A stretch of 36,414 nt of DNA from Gemmatimonadota bacterium (GTDB lineage Bacteria > Gemmatimonadota > Gemmatimonadetes > Longimicrobiales > Gaopeijiaceae): assembly GCA_007125125.1 (NCBI GenBank), contig SLDT01000204.1, positions 1-36,414 on the forward strand, in the 5' to 3' direction. How positions within the stretch are numbered: position 1 is the stretch's first letter; the number at the start of each line of letters is the position of its first letter. Of this stretch, positions 1-8,304 are shown in pieces. The position numbers and the translations under genes were made by a program. Below the pieces are notes generated by a model. The model searched no databases. It saw only the letters and a program-made list of their open reading frames with translations, and was not told where the DNA came from.

Positions 1-545
1 CGGTCGAAGACCAGGGGCCCCTCCGACAGGTCGACCTCGACGAAGTCCGGAAAGGGGGACTGCCCTGGCGAGGAGCTGATCTCGGCTTCGACCCGGGTGA
101 AGGTCACGCGGTACCCGCTGTAGCGCACCGCCGGCACCTCGACCGTGCCGACTTCGGAGCGCAGGCCCTCCTGCAGGGGAAGCTCGAGTGTCACGAGACC
201 GTCGGTCAGCGCCACCTCCTCGCCCCCATCGAGGAGAGCGAGGGAGAAGGTCACGAGGAGGGTTCCCTCGAGGCCGGCGACCTCGTCCTCGACCGGGTCG
301 GTGGCCGGTGCGGCGGCCGTTGCGGCCGCGAACGCACTCGCGCTCGACCCGGACGCTCCGTCGTCGGCCGCCACGACGACCTCGACCTCGGCCGCACCAC
401 CGGCGGTGAGGTTGCCGCAGCCGAAGGCGACGGGAACGAAGGCGGCCAGAAGGAGGAGCCTTCCTCCCGGAAGGCGGGTGGGAGGGCCGGCGGGGCCCGT
501 GGCCGGGCCGGGACGGGGCGCTGTCGGGAGTGCGTGGTCAGCCAT
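1..545 (-). CDS. Putative lipoprotein, C-terminus cut off by window edge
   Basis: Reading leftward from ATG at 545, the frame stays open to base 1, giving at least 181 residues. A proline-rich N-terminus is followed by a hydrophobic stretch ending in a lipobox (AFGC, Cys43), so the product is probably an envelope lipoprotein. After an Ala/Ser-rich linker the chain looks beta-rich, with alternating Val/Leu strands and few charges. I recognise no family. ATG 545 overlaps the stop of the upstream TPR gene by 8 bases, and a GGAAGA lies 7 bases before it; ATG 548 is an in-frame alternative. The overlap indicates translational coupling, so it probably belongs to the operon headed by the sigma-54 regulator. 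Confidence 0.75.
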   Translation of the reverse strand, partial: MADHALPTAPRPGPATGPAGPPTRLPGGRLLLLAAFVPVAFGCGNLTAGGAAEVEVVVAADDGASGSSASAFAAATAAAPATDPVEDEVAGLEGTLLVTFSLALLDGGEEVALTDGLVTLELPLQEGLRSEVGTVEVPAVRYSGYRVTFTRVEAEISSSPGQSPFPDFVEVDLSEGPLVFD

Positions 546-1866
546 CATCGGTTCTTCCGGTTTCGGACGCTTCGGCGTCCAGCTCGGACATCAGGATTTG
601 CAGGGATTCCGCCTCGCGGAGGCAGCCCAGTTCGCGGAAGAGGGCCTCGGCCTCGGCCAGGCGGGCAAGGCCCATCTCGGATTCGCCCCGACCCAGCTCC
701 CAGCGGCCGTACTCGGCCACGGTGCGGGCCCGCTCGAAGCGCGGGAGCTCGTATCGATCCACGAGCCCGAGCGCGTGCTCGAAGAGGACGAAGGCGTCCG
801 GGTTCTGGCGCGCCGAGGCGACCCGCGCGAGCGTTCGATACACCTCGGGGAGCCGCGGGAGCACGCCCCCGGCGATGGCGTTCGCCTCGGCTTCGCGCGC
901 CACCTCCCCCGCCTCGAGGGTGTGGCCTCGTGCGAGGAGGACCTCGGCGAGATTCGCGCCGATCGTGACCTTCGCATCGGGCGTGGTCGCCGCCTCGAGC
1001 GCCTTGCGAAAGGCGATCTCGGCCCGGTTCGGGTCGCCCTGGGCCTGCAGGAGTTGCCCCCGCGCATTCAGCAGTACTGCCGCGGCGCCGGCCTCGTTCG
1101 GGTCGGGGCAGACGGCCTCGGCGACCTCGAGATGCTCGGTCGCACGGTCGAGCCGTTCGCTCTCTCGCGCGACGATCGAGCGGTTCAGCGCGAGGTGCCA
1201 GTGTTCGGACCGCGTCCGGGGAAGGGTGCGCACGACCTCCTCGGCCTCGTCGTAGCGGGCACTGGCCGCCTCCCACCGACCGCGGTCCACCTCGAGGTTT
1301 CCGAGGCCGATGAGGGCGGTCGCGTGGAGTTCGGGGCGGCCCCCGTCCCGTGCGAGCGCCCGGAGCGCGCGGTATCGCGTGTCGGCGCTCGCCCAGTCGC
1401 CGATCGCGCGGGCGATCCGGGCGCCGGCGAGGTACGTGTCGAGCCGCGTGTCGAGACCGGTCCCGCGCTCGGCCAGGTGGATCGCGGCGGCGATCACGGA
1501 CTCGGCGCGGAGGGTCCGGCCGCCCTCGCGCTCGGCGGCCGCGACCTCGACCATCGCCCGGACGGCCTCGTCGAGGTCGCCGGCGGAGAGGGCCGAGCCC
1601 ACCCGGACCGACAGGTCGAAGGCGGACTCGGCGCGCGCGAGGAGCCTTGCCCTGGCCTGACCCACCGCAGCCTCGAGCTCGGCCAGGACGAGCTGCCGGT
1701 CCTGCACCGTGAGGAGCTCGCCTGTCCCGGACCAGCGCGCACGGGGATCGGGTCGCGAACGACCCACGAGTTCCTCGAAGAGCTCGTCGAGTTCGGGAAG
1801 CTCCGGGAGAAGCCGATGAAGCTCCCCGAGCCTCGGGACTCTGCCAGGATCGGCTGGTTGACTCAT
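538..1866 (-). CDS. TPR-repeat protein in sigma-54 regulator operon
   Basis: The protein has about 442 residues, nearly all helical, with repeated TPR-like pairs of helices (Ala/Gly/Tyr positions such as ALIGLGNLEVDRGRWEAASA, AYR-type and LARGHTLEAGEVAREAEA) from about residue 100 to the end. There is no signal peptide or membrane segment, so it is probably cytoplasmic and a protein-interaction module. The start is uncertain. A GTG at 1986 keeps the frame open, but the only good ribosome site there (GAGGGG) overlaps that GTG. ATG 1866 is preferred because it forms an ATGA overlap with a short upstream ORF. The position between an enhancer-binding protein and a lipoprotein suggests that it assists this regulatory module; the precise function is not visible. 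Confidence 0.8.
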   Translation of the reverse strand: MSQPADPGRVPRLGELHRLLPELPELDELFEELVGRSRPDPRARWSGTGELLTVQDRQLVLAELEAAVGQARARLLARAESAFDLSVRVGSALSAGDLDEAVRAMVEVAAAEREGGRTLRAESVIAAAIHLAERGTGLDTRLDTYLAGARIARAIGDWASADTRYRALRALARDGGRPELHATALIGLGNLEVDRGRWEAASARYDEAEEVVRTLPRTRSEHWHLALNRSIVARESERLDRATEHLEVAEAVCPDPNEAGAAAVLLNARGQLLQAQGDPNRAEIAFRKALEAATTPDAKVTIGANLAEVLLARGHTLEAGEVAREAEANAIAGGVLPRLPEVYRTLARVASARQNPDAFVLFEHALGLVDRYELPRFERARTVAEYGRWELGRGESEMGLARLAEAEALFRELGCLREAESLQILMSELDAEASETGRTDDG

Positions 1867-1979
1867 GACGCGAAGCTCGAGGCACGCGGGGCACGGATTG
1901 CGCACGGCGATCCTGCCGCCCGTACGCGATGATCGGCGAAGGGCGGCAAGCGGCATGCCAGCGCTTGACGGGCGGGCAT
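1863..1979 (-). CDS. Possible 38-residue coupling ORF
   Basis: ATG 1979 overlaps the regulator's stop as TGATG, and a GAGGGG ribosome site lies a few bases before it. The frame runs 38 codons and its TGA overlaps the ATG of the TPR gene (ATGA at 1866-1863). The peptide is Arg/Ala-rich with two Cys and resembles no family. Third-position GC is lower (about two thirds) than in neighbouring genes, so it may be only a device that carries ribosomes across the 112-base gap rather than a functional peptide. The alternative is that the TPR gene simply starts further upstream. Confidence 0.3.
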   Translation of the reverse strand: MPARQALACRLPPFADHRVRAAGSPCAIRAPRASSFAS

Positions 1980-3346
1980 CACTCACCCCTCACATGGTCG
2001 CGCAGCCCGAAGCGATCGATCTTTCGGGCGAGGGTGTTGCGATGGATTCCGAGGATTCCGGCGGCTTCGGTGATCGCGCCGCCCGTGAACTCGAGGACCC
2101 GCAGGATGTGGTCCCGCTCCACCTCCTCGAGGCTCGCCGTGGGCGGGTAGCCGTCCGGGCCGGTGTCGCCTCGGGCCGACATGCGAGGAGCCGAGACGCC
2201 GATGCGCAGGTCCTCGACGCGAAGCCAGGCCCCGCGGCTCGCGCGCACCCCCTGGTCGAGCACGTTGCGGAGTTCCCGCACATTGCCCGGCCAGCGGTGC
2301 GAACGAAGGAGGCGCATCGCCTCACCATCGATCCCCTCGAGCTCGCGTTCGTACACGCCGGCGAAGTGGCGCACGAAATGCGGCACGAGTTCGTCGAGGT
2401 CTTCCAGGCGCTCGCGCAGGGGGGGAATGGAAATCCGGGCCGCCGCCAGCCGGTAGTAGAGGTCGTCGCGAAAGGCACCGTCCCGCACCTTCAGCGCGAG
2501 GTCCCTGTTCGTCGCGGCCAGGACGCGCACATCGACGCGCACCGGGTGCTCGCCCCCGACACGCTCGAACTCCCCCTGCTCGAGGGCCCGCAGGAGCTTC
2601 ACCTGAAGCACCGGACTCATGTCCCCGATCTCGTCCAGGAAGAGCGTACCCCCGTCGGCGCGTTCGAACCGACCCCGCTTGCGGCCCACCGCCCCCGTGA
2701 AGGCGCCACGTTCGTGCCCGAAGAACTCCGACTCGAGGAGGGTCTCGGGCACGGCCGCGCAGTTGATGGCGATGAAGGGTGCGTCCCGGCGCAGGCTCGT
2801 GCGGTGGAGCGCGCGGGCCACGAGTTCCTTCCCCGTCCCGGACTCCCCCGTGATGAGCACCGATGCCGGGCTCGCGCCAACCTCCGCGATCTGCCGGACC
2901 ACGCCAGCCATGGCGGAGCTCGAACCAACGAGCTCCCCCTCGCCCCCCCCCACGAACCGGGGAAGCCGATCAAGCCGGAGTGGGTTGGTGACCGGAGAGC
3001 GACGGCGCAGCTCGCGCGCGAGTTCGTCCCCATCGAGGGGCTCCCGCAGCAGGGGCCCCGAGACGAGCTGCCGGGCCAGGATCGCGCGATCCAGCGAGAC
3101 CCCGGGCGCGGAGAGGAGCACGGTCTCGGTCCTGCCCTCCTCGTTCAGAACGGCGCGCACGAAGTGCTCGTCCACCCCGTCGATCTCGAGCGAGAGGAGA
3201 ACCACATCGGGCGGATCACCCCGCAACTCCCGGAGGAAGGCTCCCGGAGCACGAGCCCCGCTCCAGCGGAAACCGGCAGCTCGGGCACCCTCTTCGGCCT
3301 GGCCCTCGCCGCTCTCTTCGATCAGTCCCAGCAGCCGTCCGGTCAT
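1979..3346 (-). CDS. Sigma-54-dependent transcriptional activator with pseudo-receiver domain
   Basis: This NtrC-like enhancer-binding protein has about 455 residues. Residues 1-120 resemble a receiver domain, but the phospho-acceptor position reads LLSLE with Ser52 instead of Asp. The AAA+ domain follows, with Walker A GESGTGKE (Lys173), the sigma-54 contact loop GAFTGA near residue 215, and Walker B GGTLFLDEIGD. The C-terminus carries a Fis-type helix-turn-helix (around 405-450). ATG 3346 is chosen because AAGGAG lies 5 bases upstream; the frame extends to 3442 without a better site. It heads the minus operon and is divergent from a lipoprotein gene preceded by a -24/-12 promoter, which is its likely target. 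Loss of the Asp suggests control by something other than phosphorylation, perhaps the TPR partner (inference). Confidence 0.93.
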   Translation of the reverse strand: MTGRLLGLIEESGEGQAEEGARAAGFRWSGARAPGAFLRELRGDPPDVVLLSLEIDGVDEHFVRAVLNEEGRTETVLLSAPGVSLDRAILARQLVSGPLLREPLDGDELARELRRRSPVTNPLRLDRLPRFVGGGEGELVGSSSAMAGVVRQIAEVGASPASVLITGESGTGKELVARALHRTSLRRDAPFIAINCAAVPETLLESEFFGHERGAFTGAVGRKRGRFERADGGTLFLDEIGDMSPVLQVKLLRALEQGEFERVGGEHPVRVDVRVLAATNRDLALKVRDGAFRDDLYYRLAAARISIPPLRERLEDLDELVPHFVRHFAGVYERELEGIDGEAMRLLRSHRWPGNVRELRNVLDQGVRASRGAWLRVEDLRIGVSAPRMSARGDTGPDGYPPTASLEEVERDHILRVLEFTGGAITEAAGILGIHRNTLARKIDRFGLRDHVRGE

Positions 3347-3404
3347 TCGTTCTCCTTGCTTCGCCCCGGGGCAACCGATCTCGGGGCTTTGGATCGGCTC
3401 GCAA

Positions 3405-3441
3405 TGCACCATCCTGGTGCACTCAGAATCTACATGCACCA
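3405..3441. promoter_or_regulatory. Candidate activator binding sites: inverted repeat plus phased half-site
   Basis: TGCACCA (3405-3411) and TGGTGCA (3415-3421) form a perfect 7-base inverted repeat with a 3-base gap. The 9-base sequence ATGCACCAT at 3404-3412 recurs at 3434-3442, exactly 30 bases on, about three helical turns. The sites lie just upstream of the enhancer-binding protein gene and about 240-270 bases before the -24/-12 promoter, so they are good candidates for its upstream activating sequence. The minus strand here also has GG-N10-GC (3414-3401) with TTGC, a weak candidate for autogenous sigma-54 control. Confidence 0.5.
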
Positions 3442-3675
3442 TTTCGCACTGTCACGAGGCTGCCGGCAGGGCGGGTTGCTCGCGCTTGGGCTCATGGGAA
3501 AATGCTGCCGCCCCGTGCCTGCAGAAAACGTCCACCTCTCGACCCCTCCTCATCGTTCGCCCCCCCGGGTTCGCAAGCGCCTCTGGCGCGTCCGATCCTG
3601 AGAAACATATGTTTTTCGGGGTGTTTCGCGCTCCGACCGCCGTCTCTTCCCCTGTCCCCGGAACCGCGAGGTGAC

Positions 3676-3691
3676 CGGCATGCAGGTTGCT
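3676..3691 (+). promoter_or_regulatory. Sigma-54 (-24/-12) promoter
   Basis: CGGCATGCAGGTTGCT matches the family consensus TGGCACG-N4-TTGCW at GGCA, the following G, TTGC and the final T, with the required GG-N10-GC spacing (GG 3677-3678, GC 3689-3690). Transcription would start near 3702, about 70 bases before the lipoprotein start. An enhancer-binding protein gene lies directly upstream and divergent, which strongly supports the call. Confidence 0.65.
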
Positions 3692-3772
3692 CGATGAGAA
3701 GGGGGGGTCAGGTCTCCCCTTCGACCGCGGAAACCAAACTTCGGACTTCGACTGACGAAAAGGAGCTCCAGC

Positions 3773-5146
3773 ATGGTGTTGAGCAAAGCCCTCCGATCCA
3801 TCCGCCGACCCCAAGCCTTCCGGGGCCCCCGGGCCCCTGGCGCCCTCCTGCTCGCCGGTGTCCTCGTCCTCGCCACGGGGTGCGACTCGATCACCTCCCG
3901 CGTCAGTGGCTCCGAGGCCACGGCCATCGTGGTCGGGCAGTTGGGAGAACTCCCCGGCACCGCCGCCTCCGGAGCCGAGTCGGCCGACGAAGCCATGACC
4001 GTCGTCCTCGGCGACGTCACCCTCTCGGGGAGCTTCCGTCCCCTTGCCGAGGCAACGGTCGACGCCGAGGGACGCTTCCGGATCCGGGGGGTTCCCGCCG
4101 GCCGGACAAACCTCATCGTGAGCGCCCGGACCGGTTCGGGGGCGGAACTCGGACGGGCCGTGCTTCTCGAGGAGACCCGGGGCGGAGAAGAGCATGAGCT
4201 TCACCCGATCGACGCCCGGAGCACCCTCCACGCCCGGACCTGGGCCCACATCCAGAGCAGCGGCTCGTCAAGCGCCCCCTGGATGGGCCCCGCCGAACTC
4301 GCACTCTTCGTGGACTTCGACCCCGAGCTTGCTGCCGGTCTTTCCGTCTCGCAGGCGGTCATCGCCGCCATCGCCGATGGAGCCCTCTCAGCAGAAGCCG
4401 CCCTCACGGCCACCCTTGGCGCCCAGGGGATGGAGTTCGGGGCGGAGGCCCGCAATGCCGCTGTCGCCACCGCCGCGATCGAGCGCGACCGCGCCCGAGC
4501 CGGAGGCGCCCCCGCTGCTTCGACCCGTCAGAACTTCGTGACCGCGGCGCTCGCCGAATGGATCGAGGCCGGAGTCGACCCCGAGGCGGCCGCGATCGCG
4601 ACCGCCGCCGCGGCAACGGCCATCGAGCGTTCCCTCGCAAGCGCCAACGCGTCGGCCCACTTCGCCGTCACCCGCGCCGCCCTCATCCTGAACACCGAGG
4701 CCCGCGCGGCAGTCGTCGCCCAGCACCCGGCCACGACCCTCGGTCTCCGGGCCTCGACCCTCTCCATGCTCGGCGAACTGCGGACAGGGATCGGGGCTTC
4801 GACCACGATCCAGCAGCTCCGGGCGAGCGTGAGCGACGCGCACGCCGGGGCGGAGGCACAGGTCGTCGCGGCCGCCACCACCTCCCTTCCCGACCTCCCC
4901 GGCGACCTTCTCGTGGCACTCGAGGCCGGACTCCGAGAGGGAATGGCACAGAGCCGACTCTGGACTCGCTTCGCGAACGCCACCACACCCTCTGCCCTGG
5001 CAGGTGCCGCGGCCGACGCCCGTGGCCAGGTCCATGAACACACCGAGGCCATTCTCGAGATGCTCCCCGCGAACGCCCGTGCCGGCGTCTCGACCGAGGC
5101 CACCGCGGCCCTCCTCATCGCCCTGGGGGCGGGCCCGCACATCTGA
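3773..5146 (+). CDS. Alanine-rich lipoprotein, predicted sigma-54 target
   Basis: The product has 457 residues. A basic N-terminus and hydrophobic stretch end in the lipobox LATGC (Cys37), so export and lipid anchoring are likely. Residues 90-130 resemble a small carboxypeptidase-regulatory or Cna-B-like beta domain (AEATVDAEGRFRIRGVPAG). From about residue 180 to the end it is extremely Ala-rich and helical with repeated AAxAxxAIE-type segments, like a long surface coiled or helical-bundle domain. AAGGAG sits 7 bases before the ATG. It stands alone between a -24/-12 promoter and a strong terminator hairpin. I do not recognise a named family; a stress- or surface-induced envelope protein is a guess from context. 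Confidence 0.85.
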   Translation: MVLSKALRSIRRPQAFRGPRAPGALLLAGVLVLATGCDSITSRVSGSEATAIVVGQLGELPGTAASGAESADEAMTVVLGDVTLSGSFRPLAEATVDAEGRFRIRGVPAGRTNLIVSARTGSGAELGRAVLLEETRGGEEHELHPIDARSTLHARTWAHIQSSGSSSAPWMGPAELALFVDFDPELAAGLSVSQAVIAAIADGALSAEAALTATLGAQGMEFGAEARNAAVATAAIERDRARAGGAPAASTRQNFVTAALAEWIEAGVDPEAAAIATAAAATAIERSLASANASAHFAVTRAALILNTEARAAVVAQHPATTLGLRASTLSMLGELRTGIGASTTIQQLRASVSDAHAGAEAQVVAAATTSLPDLPGDLLVALEAGLREGMAQSRLWTRFANATTPSALAGAAADARGQVHEHTEAILEMLPANARAGVSTEATAALLIALGAGPHI

Positions 5147-5175
5147 CGCCGCAGCTCCCGACAGACGACGGCGCC

Positions 5176-5208
5176 GGGGCGGGAGGCCGAGAAAGGCCCT
5201 CCCGCCCC
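5176..5208. terminator. Terminator hairpin between convergent genes
   Basis: A perfect 11-base stem, GGGGCGGGAGG with CCTCCCGCCCC, encloses an 11-base loop and is followed on the plus strand by GTTTCG. It lies 30 bases after the lipoprotein stop and also 3' of the convergent S9 peptidase gene, so it may serve both. Confidence 0.75.
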
Positions 5209-5245
5209 GTTTCGACGTGAAGCCGCCGCAACCCTCGAGAGCCTG

Positions 5246-8116
5246 CTAGCGATCCCCGTTCCCGTCGACGACCGAGGCCCCCGGCCGTCGCCCGGCCGCC
5301 GGCCCGCCCTCCCTCAGCTTCTCTTCCTGAGCAAGGAAGGGCACCCCGTCCGTGATCCAGGCGGGCGCCTCCTCACCCTTCAGAAAGTGGTTGAACCACT
5401 CAAGACTCCGCCGGTGGTAGTCGAGCTGGTTCGGTCGCCGTGAGAGGGAGTGGTTCTCCCCCTCGTACACGAGCAGCACGAAGTCCTTCCCGGCCCGCCG
5501 CGCCGCATTGTAGAACTCGACCCCCTGGTTGAACTCCACCGCGCCGTCTTCCGTCCCGAAGGCCATGAGCAGGGGCGTGTTCATCCGCTGGATGTGGTGC
5601 ACCGGGCTGTTCGCCACGTAGCTGTCGTAGTCTTCCCAGAAGGGCACTTCCATGCGTCCCTGCGAGATCTCGAAGATCCGCGCATCCGTTCCCCCCGTGT
5701 TCCAGTAGAAGGAGAGGTACATCGATACCAGGTTTGTCAGGGGTGCCCCCGCCACCGCCGCAGCGAACCGGTCTGTCTGCGTCACCGCAAAGGTCGTCTG
5801 GTACCCCCCCCACGAATGCCCCGTGAGCCCGATCCTCGCCGGGTCGACCATCCCCGTCGCAAGCACCGCATCGAGCGCCGGGTCGATCGCCTCCATGAAG
5901 GAGAGGCCGGGGTTCCGGGGCCGGTACACGATGTCGGGCTGGAACACGAAGTACCCGTTCTGCGTGAACACCGTCGTGTTGTAGGCGTTCGTCTCGGAGG
6001 GGTTCGACCAGGAGTGCAGCATCTGGGAACGCCGCTCGTACGGGTACACGATCATCGGGTACTGCCGCCCCTCCTCGTAGCCCGCCGGATAGAAGAGCGC
6101 ACCCTGGAGCCGCTCGCCCCAGCTGTTCTCGTAGTCGATGAGCTCCGCGCGCCCCCAGTGGAAGGTCTCGGCCACATGCTCGTTCACCCCCATCACCCGC
6201 CGGGGCGACTCGAAGCGCGCATCCGTCGCGAAGAGGGTCTGCGGCATGTCGTAGCGCTGTTCCACGAAAATGTACCGGTCCGCCTCCTCGGCGCGCGCGA
6301 TCCGGGCGATCGAGCGATCCCCGAAGACCAGGCGCTCATAGCGCCCCCGCGAGTCCATCCGGGCGTACCCCGACTCCTTCGTCCACTCCCCGTAGAGGGC
6401 GAAGTAGAGGTCCTCGCCCGGCTCGTACCCCCCGTCCTCGAAGTTCAGCCGGACGAGGCGGTGTCGCACCTCTTCCTCCGCTCCTGCCGTGATCCGCTCA
6501 CCCCCGCCCCCCGGCACGACCCGCCACACGTCGTAGCGATCATAGACGAAGACCGCACTCCCGTCCTGCATCCACCCTCCGAGCCCGTAGGCCGGCCGCT
6601 GCTCGACCGTGAGATCGTTCTGCTCGTTCACGAAGACCCCGTCGAGGCCCTCGGTCAGGTTGATGCGCTCTCCCCGCTCAAGGTCCCAGGCGTGCCAGTC
6701 GACCCCCTCGAAGAAGAGGAGCCAGCGCCCGTCCGGGCTCGCCCCGCTGTACGACTGGATCCGCTCGAGGAGGCGCTCCCTCTCGCCCGTCGCCACGGAG
6801 ACCCGGTAGAGGTTCCGGAAGACCGGCCCGAACATCCGCTCGACCCCCCAGGGCGCATCGTCCTGGACGAGCGCCCACTCCTCGCCGGGAAGAAGCGCGA
6901 TCGACTCCCCCTCCACGCGTCCCCCGAGCACCACCGCGGCCCCGGTGCCCAGATCCCAGGCCACGAGTTCCGACGCCCGCCGTGCCTGGTTCGCCCGCAG
7001 CCGCTGCTGCGGTACCGGGTCGATGTCGCGGGCATGCCAGATCTCGAGCCCCGGCACGCTGTCGCTGCTCACCGCACGCCGGGAAGAAGGCGTCTCATCC
7101 TCCTCATCCTCCGCGGGGGGAGCCGGGTCCCGAGGCACCCCCGCCACGAAGATCCGCCGCCCGTCGTCGGACCAGCGGAGCCCCCGGAAGTCCGTCACCC
7201 GGAACTCGGCCCCCTCGCCCGTCGCGAAGGCGCCCTCCAGAGTGACGACCTCGGGTGCGCCCTGCCGGATGTCGCGCCATGCCAGCACCGTCCGGAGGGT
7301 GTCGGCCCGCTCCTCATCCACGTCGATGCGGAAGACCGCGAGGTCGGAGGACTCGTCCCGCCAGGTGAGGGCCTCGAAGCGTGCTTCCTCCGAGTGGATG
7401 ACCCGGAGGGCGCCCGTGGGGGCGTCGTAGAGCCGCACCCCGTTGCCCGCCTGCCCCTCCGCGTCGACGATCATCGCGAGGAGGGGGAGCTCCTCGTGCC
7501 AGGAGAAGGTCGCGATGTTCCCAAAGTTCACGTCGACCCCCGTCTCGATGTTCCGGACCACGATGTCGGCCCCGCGGGCGTCGCCATCAGCGGTGCGGTA
7601 GCGGCGGAGCGCCATGTAGGGGCCCTCGGGCGCGAAGGACCAGCTCTGGATGTCGGAGCTCCGCCGGAGTTCGCCCGTCGTCAGGTCGACGAGCACGAGG
7701 TCGTTGCGGATCGGCCGCCGGTCGCGCTGGAGCCGCTGGCGCTCCGCCTCGTCGGGGCGCACCGAGAGGGCCGCCCAGCGACCGTCGGGCGAGAAGCCCG
7801 GCCCCATCCCGTTCGGGATCGTGATGACGGAGTCGCTCTCCAGGTCGTGGATCCGGAGCTCCCCGTCGCCCGCGACCCGGCCCACGCTGACCGCCAGCCA
7901 GCGCCCGTCATCGGAGAGGGTCGTCCCCCCGAGTGTCTCGAAGTCGCCGTAGTCGTCCGGGGTGACGTGGCGAAGCCCGTTCGAGGCGGCCTCCTGTGCC
8001 GCCACCGGGCCTGCAAGGATGACCAGGAAGGCCGCAAGGAACGCGGTCAGGCGGCGCGGCAGAACCAGCGGGCCGCGCGGGGAGTGATCGAGGGACGAAG
8101 ATGCTCGAGCCGACAT
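5246..8116 (-). CDS. Secreted S9 family prolyl oligopeptidase-like serine peptidase
   Basis: The protein has about 956 residues. A signal peptide (hydrophobic [12 protein letters not shown], cleavage near VAAQ) precedes a long beta-propeller region with repeated SPDGRW-type blades (about 60-650), then an alpha/beta-hydrolase domain. The nucleophile is Ser768 in GHSWGGY; the likely triad partners are Asp857 (EDGAV) and His889 (GENHSL). This is the S9 arrangement; the family cleaves short peptides, often after proline, and here it would act in periplasm or medium. ATG 8116 has GGGAGA 5 bases upstream; the frame stays open to 8203 but that extension would bury the signal peptide. It is divergent from ppk1 and looks monocistronic. 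Confidence 0.9.
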   Translation of the reverse strand: MSARASSSLDHSPRGPLVLPRRLTAFLAAFLVILAGPVAAQEAASNGLRHVTPDDYGDFETLGGTTLSDDGRWLAVSVGRVAGDGELRIHDLESDSVITIPNGMGPGFSPDGRWAALSVRPDEAERQRLQRDRRPIRNDLVLVDLTTGELRRSSDIQSWSFAPEGPYMALRRYRTADGDARGADIVVRNIETGVDVNFGNIATFSWHEELPLLAMIVDAEGQAGNGVRLYDAPTGALRVIHSEEARFEALTWRDESSDLAVFRIDVDEERADTLRTVLAWRDIRQGAPEVVTLEGAFATGEGAEFRVTDFRGLRWSDDGRRIFVAGVPRDPAPPAEDEEDETPSSRRAVSSDSVPGLEIWHARDIDPVPQQRLRANQARRASELVAWDLGTGAAVVLGGRVEGESIALLPGEEWALVQDDAPWGVERMFGPVFRNLYRVSVATGERERLLERIQSYSGASPDGRWLLFFEGVDWHAWDLERGERINLTEGLDGVFVNEQNDLTVEQRPAYGLGGWMQDGSAVFVYDRYDVWRVVPGGGGERITAGAEEEVRHRLVRLNFEDGGYEPGEDLYFALYGEWTKESGYARMDSRGRYERLVFGDRSIARIARAEEADRYIFVEQRYDMPQTLFATDARFESPRRVMGVNEHVAETFHWGRAELIDYENSWGERLQGALFYPAGYEEGRQYPMIVYPYERRSQMLHSWSNPSETNAYNTTVFTQNGYFVFQPDIVYRPRNPGLSFMEAIDPALDAVLATGMVDPARIGLTGHSWGGYQTTFAVTQTDRFAAAVAGAPLTNLVSMYLSFYWNTGGTDARIFEISQGRMEVPFWEDYDSYVANSPVHHIQRMNTPLLMAFGTEDGAVEFNQGVEFYNAARRAGKDFVLLVYEGENHSLSRRPNQLDYHRRSLEWFNHFLKGEEAPAWITDGVPFLAQEEKLREGGPAAGRRPGASVVDGNGDR

Positions 8117-8304
8117 GGGACTCTCCCGCGGTTTCAGGGTACAGAATGGAATTCCCGGCCCACGCCGGGCGACACTGCGGGCATCGTTACCGAAACGTGA
8201 CACCGAGGGGGTTGTCCCGTCTCCTCGGCGGCGGCACGGTTCGGGTCCGGAATCCGAAGGACACGGAGCCCCTGTCCTTCGCCCACATCTTTCGGAGAGT
8301 CTAC

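Larger units (their letters stand above)
3347..3772. other. 426-base divergent regulatory region
   Basis: This gap separates the sigma-54 regulator from the lipoprotein gene. Besides the repeats near 3405-3441 and the -24/-12 promoter at 3676-3691, it contains an AT-rich perfect palindrome, AAACATATGTTT at 3603-3614, conspicuous in such GC-rich DNA and possibly a site for IHF or another protein that bends DNA between enhancer and promoter. I see no convincing gene inside. Confidence 0.55.

Noticed and set aside
145-1932. Long open frame on the plus strand opposite the TPR and lipoprotein genes
   Set aside because: High GC keeps antisense frames open. The minus strand shows TPR repeats, overlapping starts and a lipobox; the plus product is Arg/Gly/Pro-rich with no domain.
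3462-3480. Second -24/-12-like sequence before the lipoprotein
   Set aside because: GG to GC spacing is 11 bases instead of the strict 10, and 3676-3691 is a better match.
5450-8200. 916-codon open frame opposite the S9 peptidase
   Set aside because: It mirrors the peptidase's third-position GC bias. The minus strand has a signal peptide and catalytic triad; the plus product is low-complexity.
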